Shown piece by piece: positions 1 through 7,670 of a stretch of DNA of 64,000 nt. Origin of the DNA: an uncultured Lewinella sp. (GTDB lineage: Bacteria; Bacteroidota; Bacteroidia; Chitinophagales; Saprospiraceae); assembly GCA_913057725.1 (NCBI GenBank), contig CAJXOS010000017.1, forward strand, positions 1-64,000. Direction: 5' to 3'. The first letter of the stretch is position 1; each line of letters begins with the position of its first letter. The translations under genes were made by a program, and so were the position numbers. The notes under the pieces were generated by a model, which saw only the letters and a program-made list of their open reading frames with translations, ran no database searches and was not told the DNA's origin.

Positions 1-1
1 C

Positions 2-49
2 GAGGGATATAGTACCAGCGCTATCGAAGCCAAGATAAAATCAAGCTAA
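2..49 (+). CDS. Possible C-terminal tail of an upstream gene (partial)
   Basis: The second reading frame is open from the left edge and ends with TAA at 47-49, only 3 bases before the ATG of the Nif3-like gene. The 15 visible residues (EGYSTSAIEAKIKSS) look like an ordinary protein tail. The tight spacing would fit co-transcription with the next gene. Another frame is also open to a stop at 36-38, so the assignment is uncertain and no function can be given. Confidence 0.3.
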   Translation, partial: EGYSTSAIEAKIKSS

Positions 50-52
50 GCC

Positions 53-1090
53 ATGATCAAGATTGCGGACATCATCGGACACTTAGAGTCTGTGGCACCA
101 CCTGTCTATCAGGAGGGCTATGATAATGCTGGACTCATCGTGGGCGACGCTCAGAAAGAGTGTACAGGCGTAATTACCTGTCTGGATTCCACCGAGGCCG
201 TAATTGAGGAAGCGATTGCCAAAGGGTGTAACCTGGTAGTGGCTCACCATCCGATCGTCTTTAAAGGACTAAAACGCTTTACAGGGAAAACTTACGTAGA
301 GCGGGTGGTCATGTCCGCTATTCGTAATGATATCGCCATTTACGCAATTCATACCAACCTGGACAATGTCTATGCACAGGGTGTGAATGCGGAAATCGCT
401 AACCGCTTAGGCCTGCAGAATACCCGCATTTTGGCGCCAAAAGCTAATATGCGTCAAGCAACGGTGTGGGTATCCGCAACGGAGGCAGATGAACTTAAGG
501 CGGCCATTCAAAAGGCAGGAGAAGGTGCACAATCGCCTGATGCTGCAGTACGGCAGTTGAGTGTGGGCGCTCGTCCGGAAGGAGGCGTTAGTATCCAACT
601 TGAAGTCACTTATCCAATGCATTTGAGTGGTGCCATAAAACGTGCAGTTGCTAGCCTTTCTAGTGCGGAAGCAATTTATACAAGTATCAGTAACAGCAAC
701 CCCTTGGTCGGCTCTGGCATGGTGGGTGAATTGGCTCGACCATTGCAGGAAATGTCCTTTTTGAAGAGGCTGAAGGAACAGCTGAAGGTCAGTTGCGTGA
801 AATACACGGCACTACGTGATCAGCCCATAAAAACAGTGGCCTTATGTGGTGGTGCTGGTGGTTTTCTCCTTAAGAGTGCAATAGCTGCTGGTGCTCAGGT
901 TTTTATCACTGCTGATTACAAATACCACGAATTCTTCGATGCAGATGGTAAAATCGTCATTGCAGATGTCGGGCACTTTGAAAGTGAACAGTTTACGATC
1001 GATTTATTAGCTACCATAATCCGGGAAAAATTTGGTAATTTTGCGGTTCATTTAACGGAAGTGAACACGAATCCCGTTAATTACCTTTAA
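53..1090 (+). CDS. Nif3-like dinuclear metal center protein
   Basis: A 345-residue member of the Nif3/YbgI family, cytoplasmic proteins that bind two metal ions in a toroidal hexamer. Some members are annotated as GTP cyclohydrolase 1 type 2 homologues, but the cellular role is not settled. Visible signatures are the N-terminal YDNAGLIVGD, the metal-binding VAHHPIVFKG near residue 65, HTNLDN near residue 103, and the C-terminal DVGHFESEQ supplying the last His and Glu ligands. The middle (about residues 130-235) is the inserted domain found in the longer bacterial forms. The ATG at 53 is directly followed by the conserved N-terminus. A zinc-ribbon coiled-coil gene follows on the same strand after 121 bases, a neighbour pairing I recall from other Bacteroidota. 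Confidence 0.93.
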   Translation: MIKIADIIGHLESVAPPVYQEGYDNAGLIVGDAQKECTGVITCLDSTEAVIEEAIAKGCNLVVAHHPIVFKGLKRFTGKTYVERVVMSAIRNDIAIYAIHTNLDNVYAQGVNAEIANRLGLQNTRILAPKANMRQATVWVSATEADELKAAIQKAGEGAQSPDAAVRQLSVGARPEGGVSIQLEVTYPMHLSGAIKRAVASLSSAEAIYTSISNSNPLVGSGMVGELARPLQEMSFLKRLKEQLKVSCVKYTALRDQPIKTVALCGGAGGFLLKSAIAAGAQVFITADYKYHEFFDADGKIVIADVGHFESEQFTIDLLATIIREKFGNFAVHLTEVNTNPVNYL

Positions 1091-1096
1091 TATTAA

Positions 1097-1181
1097 AGCG
1101 CCTGTTGAGTATTGTGGGGCTCTGAATTGATTAAAAATTGCGCCTCTAACCGGCCATTTTGCTCGAATCTCAACAAGCGCT
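1097..1181 (+). other. Long-range inverted repeat in the Nif3 / zinc-ribbon gap
   Basis: AGCGCCTGTTGAG at 1097-1109 pairs with CTCAACAAGCGCT at 1169-1181, with 12 of 13 bases matched and one C-A mismatch, around a 59-base loop. No T-run follows, so it is not a classical terminator. It could be a leader structure for the downstream gene or a weak attenuator. Function unknown. Confidence 0.4.
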
Positions 1182-1211
1182 GTACTCCAAATACCATAAA
1201 TACTTTTGCCG

Positions 1212-1964
1212 ATGGCAACCGAAAAAACAGTAGTAGAGAAGCTTCAGGATATGTTTAACCTTCAGTCGATCGACAGTAAGCTCGACGAGTTAGAGGTCCT
1301 GAAAGGCGAGCTTCCTATGGAGGTGAGTGATCTGGAAGACGAGGTCGAAGGGTTGAATACCCGTATCGGCCGTCTGGAAAACCAGATCAATGATATGGAG
1401 GGGGAAATGGCGCAGCACGAGCGCAACATCAACGAGGCAGAGAGCTTGCTAGAGCGTTACAGCAAGCAGATGGATAACGTGAAGAACAATCGTGAATACG
1501 AGGCACTGATGAAGGAGCAAGAAATGCAGCGCCTGGAGATTCAGTTGTCCAACAAGAAGATTGGTCAAGTTAAGCGTGACCTAGAAGCTAAGAACGAAAC
1601 TTTGGCTGCTGCTCGCGACCGTATGGATAAGAAAGCCGATCAGCTGAAGGATAAGAAAGTAGAGCTGGGCACGATTATCGAGAAGACGGAGAAAGAGGAG
1701 AATAAGCTCAAGAAGGCTTCCGAAAAAGCGCGTAAGGGAATTGAAGAGCGCCTGCTTAAGTCTTACGACAAGATCCGTAAGAGCTACCGCAATGGTTTGG
1801 CCGTAGCAACGGTAGAACGTAACTCTTGTGGCGGCTGCTTCAACCGTATTCCTCCTCAGATCCAGTTGGAAATCTCTCAGCGTAAGAAAATCATCGCTTG
1901 TGAGCACTGTGGCCGCATCTTGGTAGATGACGTGACTGCTGGCAAAGCTGTTGAGGCTGAATAG
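1212..1964 (+). CDS. Coiled-coil protein with C4-type zinc ribbon (CT398/DUF164-like)
   Basis: A 250-residue soluble protein. Residues about 10-185 form a long heptad-rich, highly charged alpha-helical hairpin. The C-terminus carries a zinc ribbon with CGGC near residue 205 and CEHC near residue 230. This is the architecture of the C4-type zinc ribbon family present in most Bacteroidota and in chlamydial CT398. Those proteins have been linked to RNA polymerase sigma54 or nucleic-acid binding in a few organisms, but the role here is inference. The frame is open from a TTG at 1206, but the ATG at 1212 (MATEKTVVEKL) is the better start. A hairpin terminator follows at 2008-2050. Confidence 0.88.
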   Translation: MATEKTVVEKLQDMFNLQSIDSKLDELEVLKGELPMEVSDLEDEVEGLNTRIGRLENQINDMEGEMAQHERNINEAESLLERYSKQMDNVKNNREYEALMKEQEMQRLEIQLSNKKIGQVKRDLEAKNETLAAARDRMDKKADQLKDKKVELGTIIEKTEKEENKLKKASEKARKGIEERLLKSYDKIRKSYRNGLAVATVERNSCGGCFNRIPPQIQLEISQRKKIIACEHCGRILVDDVTAGKAVEAE

Positions 1965-2007
1965 GACTTTTGATTAAGGTCTTTGACCTTTCAACCATAC
2001 TACACTT

Positions 2008-2050
2008 CATCCGGGATTTTGACATTGTCAAGGTTCCGGATGATTTTTTT
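2008..2050 (+). terminator. Rho-independent terminator after the zinc-ribbon gene
   Basis: CATCCGG at 2008-2014 pairs with CCGGATG at 2036-2042. The loop contains a second perfect stem (TTGACA/TGTCAA, 2019-2032). A run of seven T follows at 2044-2050. It is well placed 44 bases after the stop at 1964. Confidence 0.75.
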
Positions 2051-2162
2051 GAGGCTATGCCATTAAGCTTTGAGTGCTTTACCACAATAAAAAGTATCGC
2101 TTGATAGTATTGGCTATGTGTGCAACTGTTGACTCTACTACATAATCAATAATCCCTTCTTT

Positions 2163-3656
2163 ATGCGCCGTTCATTTTGGCCTCTGTTCGTAAGTATGGT
2201 GCTGCTCTCTGCCAGCAATGTAAGGGCTGAAGGTTATTTTGATTATAACTCTGCTGCGCAGTTGATCTATAAAAAAGTGTTTGAGCTGCGCCTGGGGGAA
2301 GCCCAATCATTAATTGCTCGTCTTAAGCTTCGAGAGCCAGATAATCTAGTGGCATACCATCTGGAGAACTATGTTGATTTCTTCACGATTTATGTCTCAG
2401 AAGATGAAGCTGCGTATAATCGGATGAAGGTCAACCGCGATCGCAGGCTGGAAAAAGTAAAAGCTGGCGACGAGAATTCTCCTTACTACCTTTTTGTACA
2501 AGCTGAGATTCGACTCCATTGGGCGCTGCTCAAGTTTCGTTTTGAGGAATACCTCTCAGCATTTACTGATATCAATCGAGCTCACAAGCTATTGCTTCGC
2601 AATCAGGAACGCTTCCCGGACTTTTTGGGGAATAAGAAAGATCTGGGCATTCTTCACGCAGCTGTAGGTACGGTGCCAGATAACTATCGTTGGGCTCTGG
2701 AGCTTTTGAGTAGCTTGGAGGGGACGGTCGAGCAGGGGAAGAAAGAAGTAGAGTTTGTACTACGAGCTGCACGAACAGAATACTTTCCTTTTCGACAGGA
2801 AACACAAGTTTTGTATACTTTCTTATTACTGCACCTCGATGGTCGCCCGGATGCAGCTTGGTCGGCCCTGGAAGAAGCAGATCTGCGCCCGGCAGAAACG
2901 CCCCTTCACGCCTTCGTTTTGGCTAATGTAGCGATGCGTACTGGGCATAATGATGAAGCTATCCGTTGGATGGAGGCAGCTCCCAGGGGAAGTGGGTTTT
3001 ATCCCTTTCCTTATCTCGATTACATGCTCGGGGTGGCTAAGATTCGTAAACTTGACACCAGCGGAAAGCGCCATCTTTTGACCTTCTTGCGAAATACACG
3101 TGGCCGGCACTATATCAAGGAAGCGTATCAAAAGCTTGCGTGGGCAGAGCTATTGAGTGGGCGCCCACAGGGCTATCGGGATTACATGGAGTTGTTGAAA
3201 GAGAGGGGTACGGCCGCCGCTGGAGGGGATAGAAATGCTGAGCGTGAAGCAGAGCGAGGGCAGGTACCACCGGTTGTTCTATTGAAGGCTCGCCTCCTCT
3301 ATGATGGAGGTTATTATGAACGCGCCCTGGCTACCCTAAATACGCGTACGGAGGGCAGTTTTAGTCAGTTTGAGCATCAGCTAGAGTACGTATACAGAAA
3401 AGGGCGTATTCTACACGGGCAGGAATCTTTTGATGATGCTATCGATAGCTATGATCGAACCATCGAACGCGGCCGGAACCACGAGGCCTTTTTTGCGTGC
3501 AATGCCGCGCTGCAAGCAGGTTTAATTGAAGAACAACGGGCTCGAAAGACAGCTGCTGCTCGCTATTTCAGGCTATGCCTGCAGTTGCGACCATCTGATT
3601 ATCGCACCGGACTCCATCAACAAGCCAAAGCGGGCCTTTCGCGTTTGGGGGAATAA
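2163..3656 (+). CDS. Secreted/periplasmic tetratricopeptide-repeat protein
   Basis: A 497-residue protein with an N-terminal signal peptide (hydrophobic FVSMVLLSASNVRA, predicted cut after about residue 22). The rest is alpha-helical with TPR-like helix pairs, clearest near the C-terminus (about 400-480, GRILHGQESFDDAIDSYDRTI and AARYFRLCLQLRPS). Such proteins act as scaffolds for protein contacts in the periplasm. No catalytic motif is visible. The ATG at 2163 gives the signal peptide directly. It lies about 110 bases after the terminator of the previous gene, so it is probably its own unit. It converges on the small lipoprotein gene, with an inverted repeat between them. Confidence 0.8.
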   Translation: MRRSFWPLFVSMVLLSASNVRAEGYFDYNSAAQLIYKKVFELRLGEAQSLIARLKLREPDNLVAYHLENYVDFFTIYVSEDEAAYNRMKVNRDRRLEKVKAGDENSPYYLFVQAEIRLHWALLKFRFEEYLSAFTDINRAHKLLLRNQERFPDFLGNKKDLGILHAAVGTVPDNYRWALELLSSLEGTVEQGKKEVEFVLRAARTEYFPFRQETQVLYTFLLLHLDGRPDAAWSALEEADLRPAETPLHAFVLANVAMRTGHNDEAIRWMEAAPRGSGFYPFPYLDYMLGVAKIRKLDTSGKRHLLTFLRNTRGRHYIKEAYQKLAWAELLSGRPQGYRDYMELLKERGTAAAGGDRNAEREAERGQVPPVVLLKARLLYDGGYYERALATLNTRTEGSFSQFEHQLEYVYRKGRILHGQESFDDAIDSYDRTIERGRNHEAFFACNAALQAGLIEEQRARKTAAARYFRLCLQLRPSDYRTGLHQQAKAGLSRLGE

Positions 3657-3663
3657 AGTAGCA

Positions 3664-3690
3664 GGAAGTCTTTACTAGTAAAGAGCTTCC
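3664..3690. terminator. Hairpin between convergent genes
   Basis: GGAAGTCTTTAC is followed by TA and then GTAAAGAGCTTCC, a stem of 12 pairs with a single bulged G. It sits between the convergent TPR and lipoprotein genes. There is no long T-run, so termination activity is an inference from position and symmetry. Confidence 0.5.
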
Positions 3691-3733
3691 CGCTAGTCAT
3701 AAACTACCAGATTCTTTAGGGTGTCCAGTGTTC

Positions 3734-4204
3734 TTAATTGCTTTCTACGCCGATCGGTGGCTCCAGCTCCCATTGTCTTCGCAGTTGACGGTGAGCGGCA
3801 CTCGGTTTCTGCGGATGTAGTAATGCATCATGGGCTAGTCTAAACCATCGTACCGCCCAGGAGGTGTCTGGCAAGCTATATTGTCGTACCTCCGCTTCTG
3901 GCGATCGGCGATACGTCCAGCGGAAAGGGTAGCGATCCTTCACCTGAGGCTCAAAACGCGGTAGTAGACGTACCTGCTCAAAAGGAAATGTACCCGAAGG
4001 CCACTGCACAATTTGATGTCGTAATGCAGTACAATGCAGACTGCCTGAACCATCGGCCGCTACTGTAAGTACCCAACCATTCTGATCCTCTATTTCCACC
4101 TCTTCCGGGCTCAGTTGCTCCGTTTTATTGGTCGATGCCTGACAACTAAATATCAGGGAACACATTCCCCAGCAAACGATTTGATAGTAAAGAGCGTTTT
4201 GCAT
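3734..4204 (-). CDS. Small hypothetical lipoprotein
   Basis: I do not recognise the family. The frame is open from a TTG at 4219, but the ATG at 4204 (MQNALYYQIVCWG) gives a 156-residue protein with a lipoprotein signal ending in the lipobox IFSC, so the mature protein would begin CQAST and be lipid-anchored. The C-terminal 70 residues are rich in Arg, Trp and Pro, with WTYRRSPEAEVRQYSLPDTS as a characteristic stretch. It converges with the TPR gene and is divergent from the M16 peptidase gene, with about 340 bases between the two starts. Confidence 0.6.
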   Translation of the reverse strand: MQNALYYQIVCWGMCSLIFSCQASTNKTEQLSPEEVEIEDQNGWVLTVAADGSGSLHCTALRHQIVQWPSGTFPFEQVRLLPRFEPQVKDRYPFRWTYRRSPEAEVRQYSLPDTSWAVRWFRLAHDALLHPQKPSAAHRQLRRQWELEPPIGVESN

Positions 4205-4346
4205 AATAGTTCTTGTCAAAAATTGCCTTCCCTCTTTTTGATTTAGGCTTGTAGTTTGAAAAAATGCCTTGGCAGTCGTTTTTCGGAACTAGAAGCTTGA
4301 GGTCGGGAATTCATTATTTGACGGGTACTTAGCATCAACAATTGCT

Positions 4347-4354
4347 TAGCTTTG
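4347..4354 (+). promoter_or_regulatory. Possible -7 box (TAGCTTTG) upstream of the structured leader
   Basis: TAGCTTTG matches the Bacteroidota -7 consensus TAnnTTTG. The nearest TTTG that could be a -33 box is at 4317-4320, 26 bases upstream, longer than the usual 17-23. A transcript from here would begin near 4361 and contain the whole folded leader before the M16 gene. Confidence 0.35.
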
Positions 4355-4372
4355 CAGTAGTTTCAACTAAGA

Positions 4373-4530
4373 GATGCAAATCATTGGCATCTTGGTGGTT
4401 GACGGAAATACAAAGAGACGGAGAAAAAACAAAGGTGACTTCTGGCCAGGGATTAGGGAATGGAACGATCCATTTAAAGTGATTTCCTTAATCCTTGGCC
4501 TCAACTAGAAGGCACATTTGTTTCCGTCAA
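4373..4530 (+). ncRNA. Candidate structured RNA / leader of the M16 peptidase gene
   Basis: This stretch folds extensively. First comes a small hairpin AGATGC/GCATCT (4373-4378 with 4387-4392). The main rod has an outer helix TTGACGGAAATA 4399-4410 with 4519-4530 (12 pairs, one G-U). Next are GTG 4435-4437 with CAC 4513-4515 and CTTCT 4439-4443 with AGAAG 4507-4511. A helix of 17 of 17 pairs follows, 4444-4460 with 4484-4500 including two G-U pairs, and then a small apical TGGA-ACGA-TCCA. The G-U pairs suggest selection at RNA rather than DNA level. It ends 12 bases before the ATG at 4542. It could be a regulatory leader or an independent small RNA; it matches no riboswitch I know. Confidence 0.55.
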
Positions 4531-4541
4531 ATTATAAAGAC

Positions 4542-5801
4542 ATGATCCAGTATAAGCGCTTCACTTTGGATAATGGCCTCCGGGTACTCGTGCATGAAGA
4601 CCAGAGCTCTCCCATGGTGACCGTGAATATTTGTTATTACGTAGGGGCAAGAGATGAATCTCCGGACCGGACGGGTTTTGCTCACTTGTTTGAGCACTTA
4701 ATGTTTAGCGGTACTCAAGCGGCTCCTAATTTTGATGAGCCACTACAGATGGCTGGAGGTGAGAATAATGCCTTTACTAATAATGACATCACCAACTACT
4801 ACAATGTAGTGCCAGCCGAAAACCTGGAGGTAGCACTCTGGCTTGAAAGCGATCGCATGCAGAACATGCGCTTCACAGAAAAGAAGCTCGATATTCAGCG
4901 CAAGGTTGTAGTAGAGGAGTTTAAGGAAACTTGCTTGAATGAACCCTACGGAGACGTATGGCATCATCTTGCCGATTTGGCGTATAAAGTACACCCGTAC
5001 CGATGGCCGACCATCGGCAAGGTGCCAGAGCATGTAAGCGAAGCTTCTCTGACGGATGTGCAGGCGTTTTATAATCGGTTTTATCAGCCCAATAACGCAG
5101 TACTCGTTGTCGCAGGGCAAGTAGACTTTGATAATGCGAAAGCCTTAGTCGAGAAGTGGTTTGCTGAGATTCCAACGGGCGCGGTCATTGAACGAATTCT
5201 ACCTCCTGAACCACCGCAAAGATTGTTGCAAAAGCGCATTCTGCACGCGCAGGCACCAACGGATGCGATCTATCTGGCTTTCCATATTCCAAGTCGTGTC
5301 GACAGAGATTTCTATGCGGTAGACTTACTGTCGGATGTGTTGGGCAATGGTCCTTCTTCGCGCCTGTATCAGCGTTTGCTAAAAGAGCGAGAGTTATTCT
5401 CATCGATCGATTGCTATATTTCAGGAACCATAGACCCGGGACTTTTAATTATCGAAGCTAAACCGGTAGCTGGAGTGAGCAACCAGGAGGCTCGTGCTGC
5501 GATTTGGGAAGAATTACAGCTGCTGAAGAATGAAGGTCTGGGTACGCGCGAACTGGAAAAGGTGAAAAACAAAGTGGAAAGCACGCTGATCTTTTCAGAA
5601 TTGAACGTATTGAACCGCGCAATTAATCTGGCCTTTTTTGAAATCCTTGGCAACGCAGAGTTGATCAACCAGGAGGCAAAGCTATACCGTCGAGTTAGTG
5701 CGGCTCAGCTTCAGCAAATGGCGCAATGGATTTTGGTAGAAGAAAACTGCTCTGAGGTGTACTACGAGGCAGAAGAACTCGAGCCATCTCTGGCGTCTTA
5801 A
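4542..5801 (+). CDS. M16 family zinc peptidase (pitrilysin-like, single domain pair)
   Basis: A roughly 420-residue M16 metallopeptidase. The inverted zinc motif HxxEH is intact (HLFEH at about residues 48-52), with the downstream Glu ligand region VVVEEFKE near residue 125. The protein has the usual N-terminal M16 domain and the second M16_C domain (about 165-345). No signal peptide is visible, so it is likely cytoplasmic, where such enzymes degrade peptides or process substrates. The frame extends up to a TTG at 4518, but that lies inside the 3' arm of the leader RNA; the ATG at 4542 begins the conserved MIQYKRFTLDNGLRV. Many Bacteroidota carry an active and an inactive M16 gene side by side. 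Here only the active one is present, followed 14 bases later by an AraC regulator. Confidence 0.92.
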   Translation: MIQYKRFTLDNGLRVLVHEDQSSPMVTVNICYYVGARDESPDRTGFAHLFEHLMFSGTQAAPNFDEPLQMAGGENNAFTNNDITNYYNVVPAENLEVALWLESDRMQNMRFTEKKLDIQRKVVVEEFKETCLNEPYGDVWHHLADLAYKVHPYRWPTIGKVPEHVSEASLTDVQAFYNRFYQPNNAVLVVAGQVDFDNAKALVEKWFAEIPTGAVIERILPPEPPQRLLQKRILHAQAPTDAIYLAFHIPSRVDRDFYAVDLLSDVLGNGPSSRLYQRLLKERELFSSIDCYISGTIDPGLLIIEAKPVAGVSNQEARAAIWEELQLLKNEGLGTRELEKVKNKVESTLIFSELNVLNRAINLAFFEILGNAELINQEAKLYRRVSAAQLQQMAQWILVEENCSEVYYEAEELEPSLAS

Positions 5802-5814
5802 TTCCTTTAATCTA

Positions 5815-6666
5815 ATGATTGTCCAGCTTCCAGATGACTTTAGGGGGCGCTCGCAATGCGTTTCTAATACCTCTGTTACGGTCTATCCATACAGAAGTGC
5901 AGAAGAGGTCGTTAAAAGTAAAGTACACCTGCAGGCTTTCTTATTTAGCTTCTTATTGGAAGGGACAAAATTCGTACATCTTCTTGGTGATCAAGCCACC
6001 GTTCATGCCGATAGCTTCCTACTCCTAAAGCCTACGAATTGCTTAATGACCGAACGCTTCAAGGTCGGAGAGGAGTATCAAAGTCTGCTTTGCTTTTTTG
6101 AAGCAGACCTGCTAAATGACTTTGCAGCAAAACACCAACTTGCGCTAGACACTGCTGTGCAATCACCAGAGTTTCTTCAGCTGCCAATTGACGACTTTGT
6201 CCGCCATTTCATTGCCTCCCTCAAAGTCTTGTTGACGCAGCCTTCCACCAAAGCATCAGCGATATGGACTTTAAAGGTGGAAGAGCTACTGCTTTACTTG
6301 GTGAGCCAATATGGAGATCAAATAGTTGCATTCTTGATGTCGAGCCCAGTGAGTGATGTGGATGCGGGCTTTCAGCGGATAATCGAAGCTAATGTTGATA
6401 ACAAGCTGAGTTTGGATGAACTGGCCTTCTTGTGTAAAATGAGTCTGTCTAGCTTTAAGCGAAAGTTTAGAGAGCTTTATCAAGAATCGCCTGCGCGCAG
6501 GTTTCAAAAGCAACGTTTACAGAAAGCCAAACTGCTACTTACCCATTATCAACAAAGCCCTTCGGAAGTTTATGAAGAGGCAGGATTTGAGAATTTTTCC
6601 AGCTTTTCGCAGGCTTTCAAGAAGGAGTTTGGGCAGTCACCGAAAGCATTCTTAAATCGTCAGTGA
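5815..6666 (+). CDS. AraC family transcriptional regulator
   Basis: A 283-residue regulator. The C-terminal 100 residues hold the two helix-turn-helix units typical of AraC/XylS: LSLDELAFLCKMSLSSFKRK and then the signature running through EEAGFENFSSFSQAFKKEFG to SPKAFL. The N-terminal 170 residues are an effector domain resembling the AraC_E / cupin-like sensing domains of Bacteroidota, ligand unknown. The ATG at 5815 lies 14 bases after the M16 peptidase stop, so the two are probably co-transcribed. The palindromic element at 6735-6900 follows it. Confidence 0.9.
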   Translation: MIVQLPDDFRGRSQCVSNTSVTVYPYRSAEEVVKSKVHLQAFLFSFLLEGTKFVHLLGDQATVHADSFLLLKPTNCLMTERFKVGEEYQSLLCFFEADLLNDFAAKHQLALDTAVQSPEFLQLPIDDFVRHFIASLKVLLTQPSTKASAIWTLKVEELLLYLVSQYGDQIVAFLMSSPVSDVDAGFQRIIEANVDNKLSLDELAFLCKMSLSSFKRKFRELYQESPARRFQKQRLQKAKLLLTHYQQSPSEVYEEAGFENFSSFSQAFKKEFGQSPKAFLNRQ

Positions 6667-6734
6667 GGGTACATCTAATTTCTTGTTAAAGGTATGATAG
6701 GAGTAGAGCTTGATCGTCTCAGGCTACTCTTAGT

Positions 6735-6900
6735 AGGTGGTGCTCCCCCGATAGCTATCGGGGCATTCGTGTTTGAAGCTCGCTAGCGTTCGCTGTAGTG
6801 TCGACACAGTCGGCGAAGCCGCGTAAACGCGAGCTTTGCGAGCTTCTCCCGCGAACGTTAGTGAGCTTTCACCGTGAGCGCGATAGCGCGAACACCACCT
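6735..6900. repeat. Complex nested palindromic element
   Basis: The element is bounded by AGGTGGTG (6735-6742) and its exact reverse complement CACCACCT (6893-6900). Inside are the perfect 18-base palindrome CCCCGATAGCTATCGGGG (6746-6763), a roughly 19-pair stem of 6775-6793 with 6851-6870 (two G-T, one bulge), the palindrome GTGTCGACAC (6798-6807), and small hairpins CGGC-GAA-GCCG (6811-6821), GCG-TAAA-CGC (6821-6830) and GCGC-GATA-GCGC (6878-6889). It has no coding potential. It resembles the intergenic palindromic repeat families (REP/MITE-like) of bacterial chromosomes. Only one copy is in this window, so a repeat family is inferred. Confidence 0.7.
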
Positions 6901-7068
6901 GCCAAGCGTAATATCAGATGACTAAGTATTACTCTCAAATTGAGTCTTGAAAAAGTACAAGTTCCCTGTATCTAAGCTGGACTTTTAGCGACATTTTTTG
7001 AACATTTAGCGCTAACCACCCCCTTCCTTAAGCGACTAATTTGCGAAGTATAACCAAAACGAAATTTG

Positions 7069-7611
7069 ATGAAATACTTCCTCTTTAGTCTAAGTTTCTT
7101 CGCCTCTTTTTCTTTAGCTACTGCTCAGAATTTTACACTACAGAGTAATGATCTGGGTGGCCAAGCTACCGTACGCGAAGTCTTTAACGGATTTGGCTGC
7201 GAAGGCGAGAATGTGTCTCCGCACTTGTCTTGGAAAGACGCTCCGGAAGGGACGAAGAGCTTTGCTATAACTATGTATGATCCTGATGCACCCACTGGTA
7301 GTGGTTGGTGGCATTGGCTGGTATTTGATATCCCAGTCGATGTTATGGCGTTGGACAGTGGTGCAGGAAATCCGGCAATGAAGCTATTGCCGGAGACTGC
7401 AATACAAGCCAAGACTGACTATGGAACAACCGGCTATGGCGGCCCTTGCCCTCCGGAAGGACATGGCTTGCACCAGTACATAGTGACGGTTTATGCATTG
7501 AAAACTGACAAGCTGGGAATTGATGACACCGTGAGCCCGGCTATTGTTGGCTACTACCTCAATGCGAATGCTTTGGCGAAAGCTTCCATTGTGTTCTATC
7601 ACCAACGATAG
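7069..7611 (+). CDS. YbhB/YbcL-type Raf kinase inhibitor-like (PEBP) protein
   Basis: A 180-residue protein with a clear signal peptide (MKYFLFSLSFFASFSLATAQ), so it is secreted or periplasmic. The remainder is a phosphatidylethanolamine-binding-protein fold, with MYDPDAPTGSGWWHWLVFDI around residues 67-86 and the GGPCPPEGHGLHQY signature around residues 125-140 that line the anion-binding pocket. Bacterial members are of unclear function; inhibition of proteases or kinases has been suggested for relatives. The frame includes a TTG at 7066, but the ATG at 7069 is the natural start. It is a single gene ending in a strong terminator shared with the convergent TauE gene. Confidence 0.92.
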   Translation: MKYFLFSLSFFASFSLATAQNFTLQSNDLGGQATVREVFNGFGCEGENVSPHLSWKDAPEGTKSFAITMYDPDAPTGSGWWHWLVFDIPVDVMALDSGAGNPAMKLLPETAIQAKTDYGTTGYGGPCPPEGHGLHQYIVTVYALKTDKLGIDDTVSPAIVGYYLNANALAKASIVFYHQR

Positions 7612-7631
7612 GAAACAGGATAAGAAAGGTT

Positions 7632-7670
7632 ATGCACCATTACTGATTGAAGTAGTGGTGCATTTTTCTT
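7632..7670. terminator. Bidirectional terminator between PEBP and TauE genes
   Basis: ATGCACCATTACT (7632-7644) pairs with AGTAGTGGTGCAT (7651-7663), 13 pairs with one G-U around a 6-base loop. TTTTCTT follows on the plus strand. It lies between two convergent genes and touches the stop codon of the minus-strand gene. Confidence 0.8.

Noticed and set aside
1201-1208. TACTTTTG as a promoter -7 box for the zinc-ribbon gene
   Set aside because: It matches TAnnTTTG but lies 3 bases before the ATG, so transcription would start inside the gene, and there is no TTG 19-21 bases upstream.
3664-3690. Part of a small RNA gene
   Set aside because: Only one hairpin, no promoter-like box nearby, and its position between convergent genes fits a terminator better.
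4399-4530. 6S RNA
   Set aside because: The size and upstream -7 box would fit, but the large internal loop is asymmetric (24 against 3 bases) and the outer helix ends just before a start codon. I therefore call it only a structured RNA.
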